Shown piece by piece: positions 34,436-46,084 of a stretch of DNA of 64,000 nucleotides. A program made the position numbers and the translations under genes. The notes under the pieces were generated by a model. It had not been told where the DNA came from. It did not search any database and was given only the letters and a program-made list of their open reading frames with translations. The DNA comes from Phoronis australis (Eukaryota; Phoronida; Phoronidae). Location: positions 683,124 to 747,123 of the forward strand of contig NMRA01000167.1 in the NCBI GenBank assembly GCA_002633005.1, given 5' to 3'. Positions within the stretch are counted from its first letter, which is position 1. The number at the start of each line of letters is the position of its first letter.

Positions 34436-35233
34436 CATTCGACCCCAACAACCAAAAATGTGAAAAGTGCAGTAGGATTGCCGCCATCGAAAGGTTGGAA
34501 TTTTGAAGAAAGTGAAGACCACTATTTGTGTATTACACAAAAGGACTATTTCCGATAGTTATAAAATAATGTTACTGTTTCCCTTAGCATCACAAGAATA
34601 GTATCTCTTTTGAAGATGGTTACTATAAGTTGTTTGTAAGGAATTCCCACACGTGGAAAACACTGCTGTCTGGGCTATTTGTGATGACCGTGTACATGTC
34701 GAAAGGGGGTACTCAAAGAACTCTCGCAATCGTAAGCAAATATTTCAGCGTTGTTTTTTTTTTTGTCAGTAGAGTTCAAGTTTACCTCATGAACCGTTAT
34801 ATGTACATCTGAAACGAGCAACTGTACACTTTAATACGAATGCTCCATCATCCTTTATTTCCCTGGAAATTGCTTATAACATTCCGTTTTGATAAACAAA
34901 TTCGTTGGTTCCTGATTTACTTGTTTATACATGTATATCTACGAAAATCGATAGATTCATAGATGATTTTTGACAATTAGAAGCTAATCTTGCAAGAATT
35001 GATGACGCTTCAGCCTGAACTTGGAAAAACTCTGTAATCCGATCCCCAAATAGTAAAGTGCACTTATAGACGATTTTTGCATATCTAAAATAACTCTCAA
35101 AAACTTTGATGAAATTCGGACTCACAAACCGTAGATAGAAAAAAAGGTTTAAAATTCCTAAATACATAAAATTAAGCTCATTGCTTGGAAATGTTGTCTT
35201 TCCACTTCCTTGGTGTTTTTAGTTTCCAGTAGC
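34436..35233. other. Unique centre between the direct repeats
   Basis: About 800 bp, AT-rich, with no recognisable coding domain. The layout of direct repeats around a small centre recalls a miniature LTR element, but no primer-binding site or polypurine tract stands out. Confidence 0.45.
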
Positions 35234-35376
35234 ACCCTCTCTCGTTGGAGCGTTTCGGGGGAATTGCCGCTTTGTCACTCTATACATGTACATGTAAATC
35301 TGACACTACCAAGTGTTCACGAGGGGAAGCTTAAATTTCAAATTCATCAACAACACACAACTCGTGCACAGCACAG
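35234..35376 (+). repeat. 140-bp direct repeat, right copy
   Basis: Matches 34296-34435, including TTTGTCAnTCTATACATGTA and CTCGTGCACAGCACAGC. The inverted arm resumes at 35387. Confidence 0.8.
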
Positions 35377-35386
35377 CAGTATCAAG

Positions 35387-36127
35387 ACCGTCTGAAATGG
35401 GACAACTTGAGATGAAAAGTTAAACATCATTAAGCTTGGAAAAGAGCCACAATTCGTTCCATCGTCACGTGACCCTTCCTCAACATGAAAGCCGGTAGTA
35501 GGATTTCACAAAAAACGGGAAAATAGAGGAATTCGATTCCAACAATGAGCCCTTTGTCCGTGAGCGGCCCCTTAAGAATTTGTCGATAAAATCACAAAAA
35601 GGGTGGCCACTTGAATGTTATCAATGGCCCCCTTAAAGGTCTGGGCCCCTAAATATGAAAAGATCTAATACATCAAAGATCAGGAAATGCGCAGCGATTG
35701 ATGTTTTCTGTCAGGTCGTCAATTTTTCTTAAGTGATGTATAATTTCGAGAAAATAACCGAAAAATTAAAGCGACAGTTGTCTCCGTTATCCCATGTCAG
35801 AGAGGGGCCTATGGAAAAATATAGTTTGGCGTTTGCAAAATTGTCTTATCGAATTTGAAATTTTCTCGATTTTTAAGAGGTATTTGAATGACTAAGTGCA
35901 CGTTTTCAAGTGCGCTTAGACGATGCTGCAAAAACGGAAACCCTAACAACAATGTCTTGACCAGGGCCCTCAAAGGGTTAACCAAGCACTAATACTGAAT
36001 TGTCAAATGTTCTCTTGAATTTTCTCTCTTATTCCTATTTGCAGTCTTTCTTTTCTCGACTGCCCCGGCCGCATGCCATGTCGGCTGCCAAGATTCAGCC
36101 CTGACGCCTGCAAATTTTTGGGGGGCA
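35387..36127. repeat. Right arm of the large fold-back structure
   Basis: Begins ACCGTCTGAAATGGGAC, the complement of the left arm's inner end, and runs out to CTGACGCCTGCAAATTTTTGGGGGGCAC. The sequence TTCCTACGGCCCTGCTCG just outside (36148-36165) has an inverted partner near 33038, so the element may once have extended further. Confidence 0.8.
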
Positions 36128-37310
36128 CGAGACCCGGTCCCCTGCTTCCTACGGCCCTGCTCGTGGGTCGAGGGGGTTGTGGGTCAAGTGGGTTGTGAGT
36201 CAAGGGGGTCATGGGTTGAGGGGGTTTCAGAACAATTCCTAACGCGGTACTTGTATGTAAGAACTCCATTTTGCGACCTGAAATTTGTGAGTATTTAACG
36301 CCCCAGGTAAGAGCATAACGTAAACATTTTCTCCATGATCTAAAACAAAATTTTGCGACCTGGCATTTATAAATGCCAACTGTACTTCTAAAATGAGACC
36401 TGGGATTTTGGCTAGGTCGCAAAATTCGACCTGGCGATTTTCACAACGTGGAACCCTCACATACAATGGCCGATTTAACCTGTGAGTTATTCACATACTG
36501 TGTGAATACAACGGGACGCTGCAATGTACATGTAAACGAAAGTCAGGTACAGCAGAAAAATGGACTCCAGAAAGAAACAACCACAACAGCCAACTCGTCT
36601 ACACAAAAAGGCCCCAAACTGTATCCACATTTTACACTTCCTACATCGGTCATGCCAGTTTGTTTAGGTTAATCACCAGCTGTTGAGAATTTGACCAGCC
36701 AATCAGAAATGCCAAAGCAAAAAAATTCCCCAGGAGAATTAACTGATACCTGCCTGTTCTCTACCCCCAGCGGACACAAAGGGAACCAGCGAGGGGTCCA
36801 TCCAATAACCTACACCATTTGTGCTCAACTTCAAAGATGATTCAAAGGTTTTGGTAGCAAGAGTGATGACTGGTTTAGTTTATGTTCAAGACTGTTATTA
36901 TGTACACAAGATGGCACTGCACTGCTCCATAAAAATGTCTACCAAATTCCAAGGGGTGCATGCATGGTACAAAAAGACACCACTGAAAATCCAGACAAAG
37001 ATGAAAATATGCCTGCATCATATGTGTATACAATTGCATGGGTGCATGAAATTAGAAATAATTTCTAATCTTCTGCAAGTCATTCCAGACACAAACAAAT
37101 AATAAATAGTGCTGAAAATCAATTCTTTTTACAAAATTTGCTAAACTTTCCAAGACTGTGCTGTTCAGACCAATCACATGTGATATCATCTCATTTTTAA
37201 AAATACACACCAACAGCTAAGATTCTAAGTAAAATGAGACCCATTTCTTGCAGATAATAAGTCTGCTTAAAACCTTCCATATTTAGTAGAAAGTACATAT
37301 ACAAATGTTC
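36128..37310. other. No gene seen
   Basis: Includes a diverged GGGTTGAGGGGG-type simple repeat near 36170-36230 and otherwise unremarkable sequence. The open frames at 36003-36466 run through the fold-back end and are not supported. Confidence 0.45.
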
Positions 37311-37604
37311 TCAATTCAGTGTGGGGATATCTTGTTTTTCTTTTCGCCTTCGAGTCTCGTACGCCAATGCCAAGTGTTTCTGTGCTTGGTTCTGATTTCG
37401 CTTCAGTTCATCCCGTCGTTCACACTCTTTCAATATCATTCGCTGTCCGCTTGACCGATTCACTTGACCTCTCTTGTACAACCACGTGACATACAAAGTG
37501 GAACAGCCCAGTACAGAAAGGACAAAGTAATTCCTGACACGAAATGCCTGAGTGCCCCTCAACTTACGCCGAGGATCAATTTCGCGACCAACAACCTTTT
37601 CCAT
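37311..37604 (-). CDS. Small single-pass membrane protein, 97 residues
   Basis: The minus-strand ATG at 37604 has a good context (GTTGCCATGG) and an in-frame upstream stop. A splice acceptor (TTTTTTCTGCAG, ending near 37633) lies just upstream, so the 5' UTR is spliced. The product has a basic N-terminus, one membrane segment (about residues 26-42, YFVLSVLGCSTLYVTWLY), then a highly charged Arg/Lys/Glu tail that probably forms a helix. The layout resembles small mitochondrial inner-membrane or assembly proteins, but I cannot assign a family. Base composition and the lack of repeats suggest a genuine gene. Confidence 0.55.
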   Translation of the reverse strand: MEKVVGREIDPRRKLRGTQAFRVRNYFVLSVLGCSTLYVTWLYKRGQVNRSSGQRMILKECERRDELKRNQNQAQKHLALAYETRRRKEKQDIPTLN

Positions 37605-38058
37605 GGCAACTGGATTTCTATCTCACCACATCTGCAGAAAAAAATAAAAAATTCAAACAGTATTAAATCAGAAAAAAGAGACTCTTCAATTGCGGAGAAA
37701 AATAAAAGTAACAAGTCACTTTTTTCATTTACAAAATGTTAATGGAAATGTTAAAAGTGATTTTGAAAAGTTCTGGAAAGGTTCAGTGTTAAGGTTTGGT
37801 AGAAGTAGCATCTGTAGTACAAACAAACTTGTGAACCATGGCAACTCTTCTTAAGACAAACCACAAAATTAAACAATGTAAACAATGTGATAAGGCATAG
37901 CTGGCTTTTTAAGTATTATTGGTGTCCCGAATATGCTTGTGGCAATCCCGTTTCAAATAATTAATTTGCAATTTTATTTTTGTGAATATTTAAGTGACAG
38001 TCATCTTCAGCTACGCCATGTGCTCAGGAAGTTGGCAAGTAGAATTTATCACCCCCCT

Positions 38059-38357
38059 CATAGGCGGATTTAGGGGGGGGGCTCAGGGGGTCCCCCCCTT
38101 GGATGGAAAAATAAACAGCAGGAACAGCATGAAGAAACACAAGTGCACCAATTTGGATTGGAATGGCAGCGGGGGGGTAGGGCACAGCGGAATCGCGTTC
38201 CCGTTTTCTTTTTTTATTAGCCCGATAGAATTTGGCAACACCAGGTCCACATCGTCAGTCCCTGCTACTTTCGGGCCGCCTGTGCTTCCAATTGCGCTTT
38301 TCCCAATTCTCCGAGGCAACATCTTGCCCCCCCTTATGGTATCCTAGATCCGCTACT
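38059..38357. mobile_element. MITE with TAGGCGGATTTAGG-type inverted ends
   Basis: Left ATAGGCGGATTTAGGGGGGG is mirrored by CCTAGATCCGCTACTG at the right. The interior is G/C-homopolymer-rich near the ends. AGGGG (minus-strand reading) lies at both junctions and may be the remains of the target duplication. Confidence 0.7.
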
Positions 38358-38472
38358 GCCCCTCTCCATTAGCTCTGTCCACTTCAATTTGAAGCTGATC
38401 AGCCCAAGTATTGATGACAATCACAAAAATGGTGACAAGAAAAAGGAGCAGGATGCAAATCCCTTTGCTCAT
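38353..38472 (-). CDS. Possible microprotein or first exon, cut by the MITE
   Basis: The minus-strand ATG at 38472 starts MSKGICILLLFLVTIFVIVI, a strong hydrophobic segment, followed by NTWADQLQIEVDRANGE. The frame ends in a TAG formed by the MITE terminus (38353-38355). Before the MITE arrived it would have continued. It lies upstream of, and on the same strand as, the 97-residue gene. It could be a signal peptide or membrane-anchor exon, or a chance frame. Confidence 0.3.
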   Translation of the reverse strand: MSKGICILLLFLVTIFVIVINTWADQLQIEVDRANGEGQ

Positions 38473-40471
38473 TAGATGAAGACAGCTTCGCAGGAGAAAA
38501 TTTTACTCTCAAATTTGACATGCTGATATTATTTATGAAATGGAATCAGTTCCAATGATTTGATGTGACAATGTACGCAACCTCATGGAGGAAAAACAGT
38601 TGAATCCGCATTTTTTGCGTATGGTACACAGGTATGGATGGAAGAATTGGCGATAAAAGAAACTGGCCAATACGTGACGCTATATTTCTTGATACCAAAA
38701 GCCGACGTATAAGATCGCTTCACTACTTTAGCAGCAGAATAGTGTACGTCAAAAATTTTTCTAACACTGGTTAATTTCAGTTTACTCAAGGAACAGTGTA
38801 GTTTTTAATGACACTAATTTGCTGTCATATTTTGTTTGAACATTTTGTATCCATATCATCACAAAGGTGTATATTTGGTACAGCTTTGCACCAAGGCTAG
38901 AGAAATCTTAGTTGCTAAACCAACCCTTAAATATTAGGGTTCGCACAGTGAAATTTTCAAGTGCCATCACTCTTGAATTGCACATCAAATATTAACCTGC
39001 GCACCTCAAAACTGAGATTGCATTAACACATTTATCTCCAGAATTGATGCGGTGAACATAACTGCCCTTCAAAAGAACCTATTTAAGACTCAAATCTTTA
39101 CCATTTCCTTGTCACTCTGACAATTGTATTTTTAACCTACCACTGAACTCGTGAACTGAAGCATACGCTGGGCTCATTGGTTGGCATTTGAGTTACTACA
39201 TGATGTCATTAGGTCAAAAACTAAGATGGCAGACATTTGATTCGTTGTTGTTAGAGGAAGGTAAAAATTACGAAGCAAAGAATAATCGGTAAGACCGTTT
39301 GCGGTTTTATAAATGTCTCCAGGGAATTTTATTTGGCAAGTACTAATGCACCGAACAAGAATTTTTCTTCCAGCATTCTTTTGGTTTACATCAATTTTTT
39401 CACCAGGGAAGTGGTGAAAATTGAGCCGCCTCCGGTGGAACTTCAGCTGTTTAGGAGCTCAGTATTGATTAGTGTAAACTCACCTGGGAATCAACAATTT
39501 TTAACACATGCGATAAATTGTACTGATAATTCTAGGATTGAATTTAACCACTTTTTATTGCAAAAGTAATTATCAAAGAACAATTAAGTCTTTAAAGACT
39601 TAATTGGAAGGAGTTAAAGAGCTCATTCCCATTAAAACAAATACTCCCACTGCTCAAGAATAGAGAACTGAGACGGCATTGGCCAGGTATAGCGTTCGTT
39701 GATTTTGAGAACCATGCAATCACTGAATAACGAGTCCGTTACTGGTACTCAAAATCAGACCACGCTATCCTCCCACGTCGGCAGTGATTAACTAGGTCTA
39801 GGACTAGGGCCAGGGGCAGGGGTAAGTTCACCTACCGTCCTCCTGTGGATGGTGTGCATCCAGATAAGTGAAACTGTAATGAGCGCCCTTCAAACTGGGG
39901 ACAGGATTCGTCCGAAAACCTGCGCTGAACTGCGTTGGTGGAAGAAACACGTAAAGATGGCTTAGGCTACTTGTCTAGACTCTCTAGTAGGCAAAAGGTA
40001 CCCGCTCATCCAAAACCTTTACGGCTAATAGATGGCGCTTCCTATCAATCACGTGGTTTGTCGTTTTATCGCCAAGGGGTGGCACTACATATTTCCGGCT
40101 GTCGGCCAAGGGAATAACAATAACAAATTGTCAATGGGCGAGGGACAAAGGACTTGGAGGTTAACATTTTAAGGTGCCGTAAACATTCGACGTCATCAAG
40201 TGCTTAGGACTGAATGTGATTCACTTAACACAATTCTTACTCATTTAAAATCTCACTGCTCTAAGTTTAAAATCTCACAGTCTGAACTTTCCCTGTCTAT
40301 TTTTCTTGCCTGTTGTGTTGCCAGTGCTGGGCTGAAGTTTGTCTTGGCCCGATGTCTGCCAAANGGAAGTTGTCTATGTTTATGCTCCTCTTTCTGTAGA
40401 GAACTGGGCTGTTCCTTGTTTTCACACTGTTTACTGTTTTACGTTAGAACCGACGAATTTTCTGTCGCCGT
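38473..40471. other. No gene seen; dispersed repeat near 38900-39170
   Basis: Contains the repeat shared with 8575-8880. The sequence from about 39700 is richer in CpG and could be a promoter region for the candidate exon at 40472. A single N lies at 40364. Confidence 0.4.
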
Positions 40472-40563
40472 ATGACACGCGTTGGTTTTAGATTGATACA
40501 GCATGAGCCAGGGCACATGCAGATCATCATCTTTGACAGGCGCTACCCTGAGAAGCCGTTCAC
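40472..40563 (+). CDS. Possible first coding exon of an unrecognised gene
   Basis: The ATG at 40472 opens 30 codons and two bases to a consensus donor (TTCAC|GTGAGT at 40564). The peptide includes LIQHEPGHMQIIIFDRRYPE, which looks protein-like. Upstream sequence is CpG-rich. Its end phase does not fit the first visible ANO8 exon directly, so it is either another gene or is separated from ANO8 by an unseen exon. Confidence 0.3.
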
Positions 40564-41112
40564 GTGAGTAGGCTCATCTTCGGCTTGGTCGCTGTGCTGT
40601 AGCCTGTGCGTGGACTTGGAGTCCTGTTTATTCTCAAGATTGCGTATGCGTGAACTTGGAATTGAATTCTCATTTATGCAATCAGCAAGTTTCCAAGTTC
40701 ACGAACAGCAGCTGCACCATGCATGCCAGTAAGTCTACTATTGTTAACTGGGAAGCTGGACTGGCCCAGTTCAGACGGTGGTAGGCATACTGCGCTGCAC
40801 TTGACACCTAACCTAACAGTTATAAACTTGTCTGTTATGTGTGCCAAGCGTCCAAGCTAGGTGATCATCCTATGGAAAATTAATCTCGAATCATTTGTAA
40901 AATTAATTACCAGAACAAGTTAGCCAGCGAGCAAGTAGTGACTTGATCCTCACTATAGGCATAGCTGGCTCAGTAGAGACGTGAAGCTCCTATATTGGAG
41001 CTTCGTACGCCGGGAGCTTTTTGGCGAATTATGCCTCACTCTGATAAAAAATCAAAGTCGCGCTGTTATAAGTAGCTTTTGCGCATAGAGGGGGACACCT
41101 GGGGCCTTCCAA

Positions 41113-41263
41113 CCTCAGTTCCTTCCAACTTCAGTTCCCAAAATTGGAAACTGGCCATATTTAACACAGTGCACGGCAGGTGCCATGGTATGATGTCATA
41201 TCCCCTGGCGTGCACAGTGTAAACATGGCCAGCTACGGGTTTTGGGAACTGAACGAGGAACTG
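41113..41263. repeat. Imperfect palindrome, ~70-bp arms
   Basis: CAGTTCCCAAAATTGG...AACTGGCCATATTTAACACAGTGCACGGCAGG is mirrored by CCCCTGGCGTGCACAGTGTAAACATGGCCAGCT...TTTTGGGAACTG, around a centre of about 20 bp. Each arm contains an ATG opening a frame outward that begins MAS(Y/F)xFWEL. Confidence 0.75.
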
Positions 41264-41362
41264 CTCAAAGAAAAAGTTTCTTCCGCTGCTGGCTATGCTC
41301 CCAGTGATCTTGAAGTCAAGTTTATTACTTTGTGTATAGCTGTTATTATCTTTTAGTAGTGT
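41225..41362 (+). CDS. Short ORF, MASYGFWELNEELL-type, possibly an exon
   Basis: 45 codons begin MASYGFWELNEELLKEKVSS. A degraded relative with stops lies at 19815-19920. The opposite arm of the palindrome encodes MASFQFWELK on the minus strand within a 162-codon frame (41066-41554). Three related copies point to a repeated gene or transposon-encoded domain. I do not recognise the family. Confidence 0.3.
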
Positions 41363-41559
41363 AACTCCAAACTGGTGTTTCAGAGCGGTAACTTCAGGAG
41401 TGTCATCTTTTTTAAAAACAGGAAAAGCGAAATAAGTGTCATTACTTATGTATTGTGCCACAAAAATATGCCCATTTAAAGTTTTTGAGTTTGCAGCTGT
41501 TTCATGCTTTTCATTGTGCGTTTTAAGTTTTTTAATATGGAACAGCAGTGACACCCGTT

Positions 41560-44150
41560 GCCAAAATATAAATCACACATCATATGTACATTTTTCTTGT
41601 TTTCTAACTGCATCTCTGATGACTCATTTTACAAAATATTAAGGCTAATTAAGGTGATGTAATAATCTTTATAACATCAATTTGACTCAAGATCACCAAA
41701 AACTTAGTGCACTCATCATTCAACCAATATCTCTATTATTTGTTTGGTAAGCTACTTGGCTGTTTTCGTAAGTTTAGATTTAAAAGTCTTGGTTCACACA
41801 GTTTTTTAGTAAAAAGCTCACTACAGAGGGAACTTAGATGTAAAAGCCTTAATTGGTCCACATGTTTTTTTGTAAAAAACCTCTGTGTGTGTGGGGGGCG
41901 GGGTGAGGAATTGCTGGTGAACGGTGGTGGGGGTTACCCGTTGTTGGAATCATGGATGCCCTGGAATATTGCAAACCCCATTTTAGACACCCAGTTTTCG
42001 AAATTCTGGATAAAGCCCTGCTGCTCGCCCCTGGGATTTGACGTCATGTCTCTTGGCGTGAGTACTGTAAAAAAGGTGATGTTTTGAAGAAAGACTCGCG
42101 TAGACAGCTGCTTCAGCATGTTTCAGTTGACAGCGTCGACTTCTGTGCAATTCATATTTAGTATTTTGATTCAAAACACACCGAAGCACTGTCTTTTATT
42201 GTGAGGGCAGACATTAAAGTCCATTAGATTTAGGAAAAAAGGAACAGGTGAAGCGCATTAATTTATCAAATGCTGCTTCCTAAATTACTAGTAACGAACT
42301 TTTTCATTCCTCTTTTTAACTCATGACATCATTTCAATTTTAGAGAGAGTTGCCAAATAAAGTTGCATCATGGTTCATGCGGGTTCAATAATTATGAATT
42401 TCTTAATTCGTGATGTTCAGAGAACGTATATTTGTCTTACTCCCAGTCAGCATTCTTCCCCTGGTGTCCAACAATTCGCTCTCTTGGTTCTAAATTTTGG
42501 TCCAGTCTCCTTCTATCTCTGTAGGAACTATACAGGAGATCATGGTTTTGTTCTGTCAGAAATTTGTAATATGAGATGATGAAATCATTTCATACAAGCC
42601 ACCCAAGAAAGACGTACACTGAAAGACACAGTGGCTACGGTTGAAGTGAAAGTGTTCATGACAAAAATGCCTATTGAAATAGGTCACAGGTTGCTACCAC
42701 TTAAAACTGCCTAGCATCAGGTTTTTCTTCTCAAAACATAGCATTATGGTTTAGAGCAGAAATGACGCATTGATTCCAGAATTACAGCAAGTTGACATGT
42801 ATTCGTTTTACGTTTCTAAACTCCAGAGCACTTTAGGAAGTTTTGTATACTTTTTGCCTCTGCAATTTTCCAAACATTAATGATAAAAGTTATCTTAAGA
42901 AACATGTTTAGAATGAAGTCCAACTGTTTAATTTTGACTGGTTGAATTCTTACTCAGAATGTACGAATACAAGTTTGATGATACTGTAAAGTATTTCCTT
43001 TTTGCAAATTCTTGTGTATTGAAAAAGTACAGCCGGTGCAGTCAGCAACTAATTTTCTTGATTTTGCAGCTTTCTTTGAAATATTTATTAGGATGAAAGG
43101 TGTAAGATAGAAAAATATTTTTTATTAGCTGAAAAATTGCATTTTCGTAGGTGTGACGGATGTACATGATGAATGTTCAAATTTTGAGCTCCCAAGCTCA
43201 AATTTGACCATTTACCTCAATTTTCAATTATGCACCATCACCATACTCAATTTTCATGTATTGCCATGCACCAATTAATTACTGCTAACAGTGTTTTTAG
43301 AGTAAGTACTTTCTATGTATAAAATGTTTTGTCAAAGTGCTACTGTCATGCTTTAAGATAAAGTAGATATTGAAGATCAGAAAGGCTTGGATGTATTTGT
43401 CTCTTACGTTATAAGCCTGCGTTGGAACAATGAATTTTCCTGCTGTGTCAATTTTAATATAATTTGTTAACAATGTATGTGGTTAGGCCTTAGATTATAA
43501 ATGTTCAAGGCCTTAAACTTGATACTGAAGATGACAACTATGATGACTATGAGTATTATCTGACGGTGAAATATTTGTAATTTTATTCCACAGTTAGTAA
43601 TTTGGCATTGGTGTCAAAATATAGTATTTTTTTAAACCTTTACGTGACTAATTACTTGGTAGATCACTACAAGGTCAATTTAATTTTATTAGAACTGCAG
43701 TAATGTTTACTGTAACCCTCCTGGTACGGAAATTCGTGAGTGGATAATGAAGACCTGCATGTTCGACATCTGCTCACATTCTGATTACCCCTGTATACTG
43801 TTAGTGTTTGTGAATAGGCTCCCATAGACAATTCATACAGGCTACAGTCATGAAGAGGTTATGGCCATTGTCTAGACTAGGGTTCTTAATGTGCGACTGA
43901 CTTCTTAGTCTTAGAGTGACTGCGTTGGTTCTGAACAGACTGCAAAATTTGTTAACGTTCACAGTCTTGGCTCTTCCTGGAAGTCGGAGCTAACATTAGA
44001 ATATTGAACATCAGTTTCCGGATAAACACTGAGTTATATTTTGTTTTGCAGTGAGAAAAGTGTCCCAGGCAAAGTTTTTGTGCTGCTGTGTTTATAGTTT
44101 GTTACTATTTTCATTGTTCTATTGGTCCAATTAATGTAAAGACATAACAA
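41560..44150. other. No gene seen
   Basis: AT-rich sequence without supportable exons. Bases 43140-43310 resemble 44920-45050 in the same orientation (landmarks AAATTTTGACC, CAATTTTTATG, ACTGCTGGCAGTG), a diverged dispersed repeat. Confidence 0.45.
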
Positions 44151-44154
44151 CATA

Positions 44155-44532
44155 ATGCAGACCAATAAGAACAAAGCGTCTTCTTCTGGAACAGATCCTG
44201 CCACTCACTCATCCTTCACTGAGCAGCACATTCAGGGCTTCACCTTTTCATCTTGGAGCCTGGGTACTCCTGCTATCTTCTTTGCTCCGTTCAAGCCTAT
44301 ACAGAGATACATCGAGAAGAGCAGAAATAGGAGAAAGGAAGAGATGGAGTCCCTATGTGGCTATAGTGTTGTTGATGGAATGGATTGTTGGGAACCGGCT
44401 GAGGATGGATGTCAAATGCTTTTGGATGAACCGAGTAAACACAAGAGGCAAAAACGAAGAAAGGGACTTGGTTTAAAGAGGAAGTTGAGGAGACTGATGT
44501 GTTCGGACACCAAATCACAAGCCAAGGATTAG
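44155..44532 (+). CDS. Unrecognised basic protein, 125 codons (single or terminal exon)
   Basis: Open from the ATG at 44155 to TAG at 44530. A possible acceptor (AACATAATGCAG, to 44160) means the true exon may begin at 44161 in the same frame. The N-terminal half is Ser/Thr-rich and contains a FTFSSWSLGTPAIFFAPFKP segment. The middle is acidic (GMDCWEPAEDGC). The C-terminus is strongly basic (KHKRQKRRKGLGLKRKLRRL), like a nuclear or nucleolar targeting sequence. It is followed by UTR-like AT-rich sequence. Length and complexity exceed chance expectation, but no family was recognised. Confidence 0.45.
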   Translation: MQTNKNKASSSGTDPATHSSFTEQHIQGFTFSSWSLGTPAIFFAPFKPIQRYIEKSRNRRKEEMESLCGYSVVDGMDCWEPAEDGCQMLLDEPSKHKRQKRRKGLGLKRKLRRLMCSDTKSQAKD

Positions 44533-46084
44533 TCGGATTAGTCTTTGGTGGCACTGAAATTGATTCATTTTCCTGGGTTAGCTGGTTCAACCCTTTGGAA
44601 TATTGTGACTGCTTATTGAGCATGGCTTCTAGCTTTTAAACTACTCAGATACATTGTATATCTGAAATGTTGTTTTTGTAAATCATTTATTCCTGATTTT
44701 CAACTGTATCCATTTTCTGTAATAACAGGCATGAAATCTGAAATACAGCTGTTAAACACTTTAATCATTAAATTTTTAATCAGGTGAATAGTCAGTTTGT
44801 CCAATTGCAACAGATTGTTATATTTCGACATCGTACAATATTAATTATGATAGTTATTGAAATGTTGTGATTGTTGATTTAATTTAGAGACTTCATAAAG
44901 TGTTGTCACCAGGATTTTTGAAAATTGTAGGCCCCACACTCAAATTTTGACCTTCAATTGTTAGTTGACCCCCATGCTCCATTTTTATTTATTGTCATGA
45001 ACCAATTTTGAATAACTGCTGGCAGTGCTTTTCAATAGTTCACACATCGTGTGAAACGTTGAGTCACAAGTCTTAATGAATTTTTTGCTGTCAAAATCTT
45101 TCCATTTTTAGGGAGCCACACTCATATGTAGGGTTGGCTGGCACATTATGCTGTAATCCTCTCCGTTCGTCTGTCAATCCATGAATCCATCCGTTCTGAG
45201 GCTCATTATAGATCTTCAGTTAAGTTCCTTGATTGAACTAAATGAAATCTATATATGTCAATGTTTCATTGTTCAACTGAAATGTATTTTTGGTATAATT
45301 CCAATAATCGTGTTATGCTCTTGTGGCAACTTTTGTTTTTCTTTGCATGCTTTGATATATAAAGTACCTAGTTCCTTGCTTGATATTGATGCAATTGGCA
45401 TATAAGTTACTATTTTAAAAGTAGGTGACAGCACTTGCCTAATGTTTAAGATACAATGCACCCCCTAGTGGCCTTTTGTTGTTTTTGGTTATGTTCTTTG
45501 TCTCCCACCTAAATTTTTTCCTCCTGCTAAAGCTTAGAGTATAGTGAACAGTAACATCAGTTGAGAGCATCCCTGTGACCCCACCAGTACCATAAATCAC
45601 CAAATATATTGAACTGCTTGCGTTAACTTTGTCTATGTCATCACTGATGAGAATCCCTTTTACCTAATTCAAACGTCTATTGAATCCCCTATCCAATTCT
45701 TTTCAACCTTTTGTTGTTTGTGCTGGGGGTCTCGCAATGACGCAATGGCACGAAAAGGCAACTTTGACACTTACTTGACGTGCCTACATTTACACGTTTT
45801 TTAGTTTAAGGCTTTGCCCAGGAATATCTGGTTAGCCCTATAAATCTAACAAAATTCCAATGAAGTTATGCTTTAATTTCATTGTATGATGAATTGTGGG
45901 AGTTGTGTTTCTATCAAGGAGAAGATAACTGACTTGCTTTTCATCGCATGCAGGTTATTGTAAGTTTACTAGCAGTGTAGGTATAACTATTTAAAAAAAT
46001 ATACTTTACAGTCAAAATGACGTTTTTAGATAGGTTATGTCTTCTATTGTTTACCTGAATCCTCTGAGCACTCATTGTCTCAGA
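44533..46084. other. No gene seen
   Basis: Includes the second copy of the 43140-type repeat and an orphan CCCCCTAGTGGCC monomer piece near 45460. No exon is supported. Confidence 0.45.

Noticed and set aside
41066-41554. 162-codon minus-strand ORF as an independent gene
   Set aside because: It runs through both arms of a palindrome. Only the MASFQFWEL part is related to other copies, and no splice or promoter support was seen.
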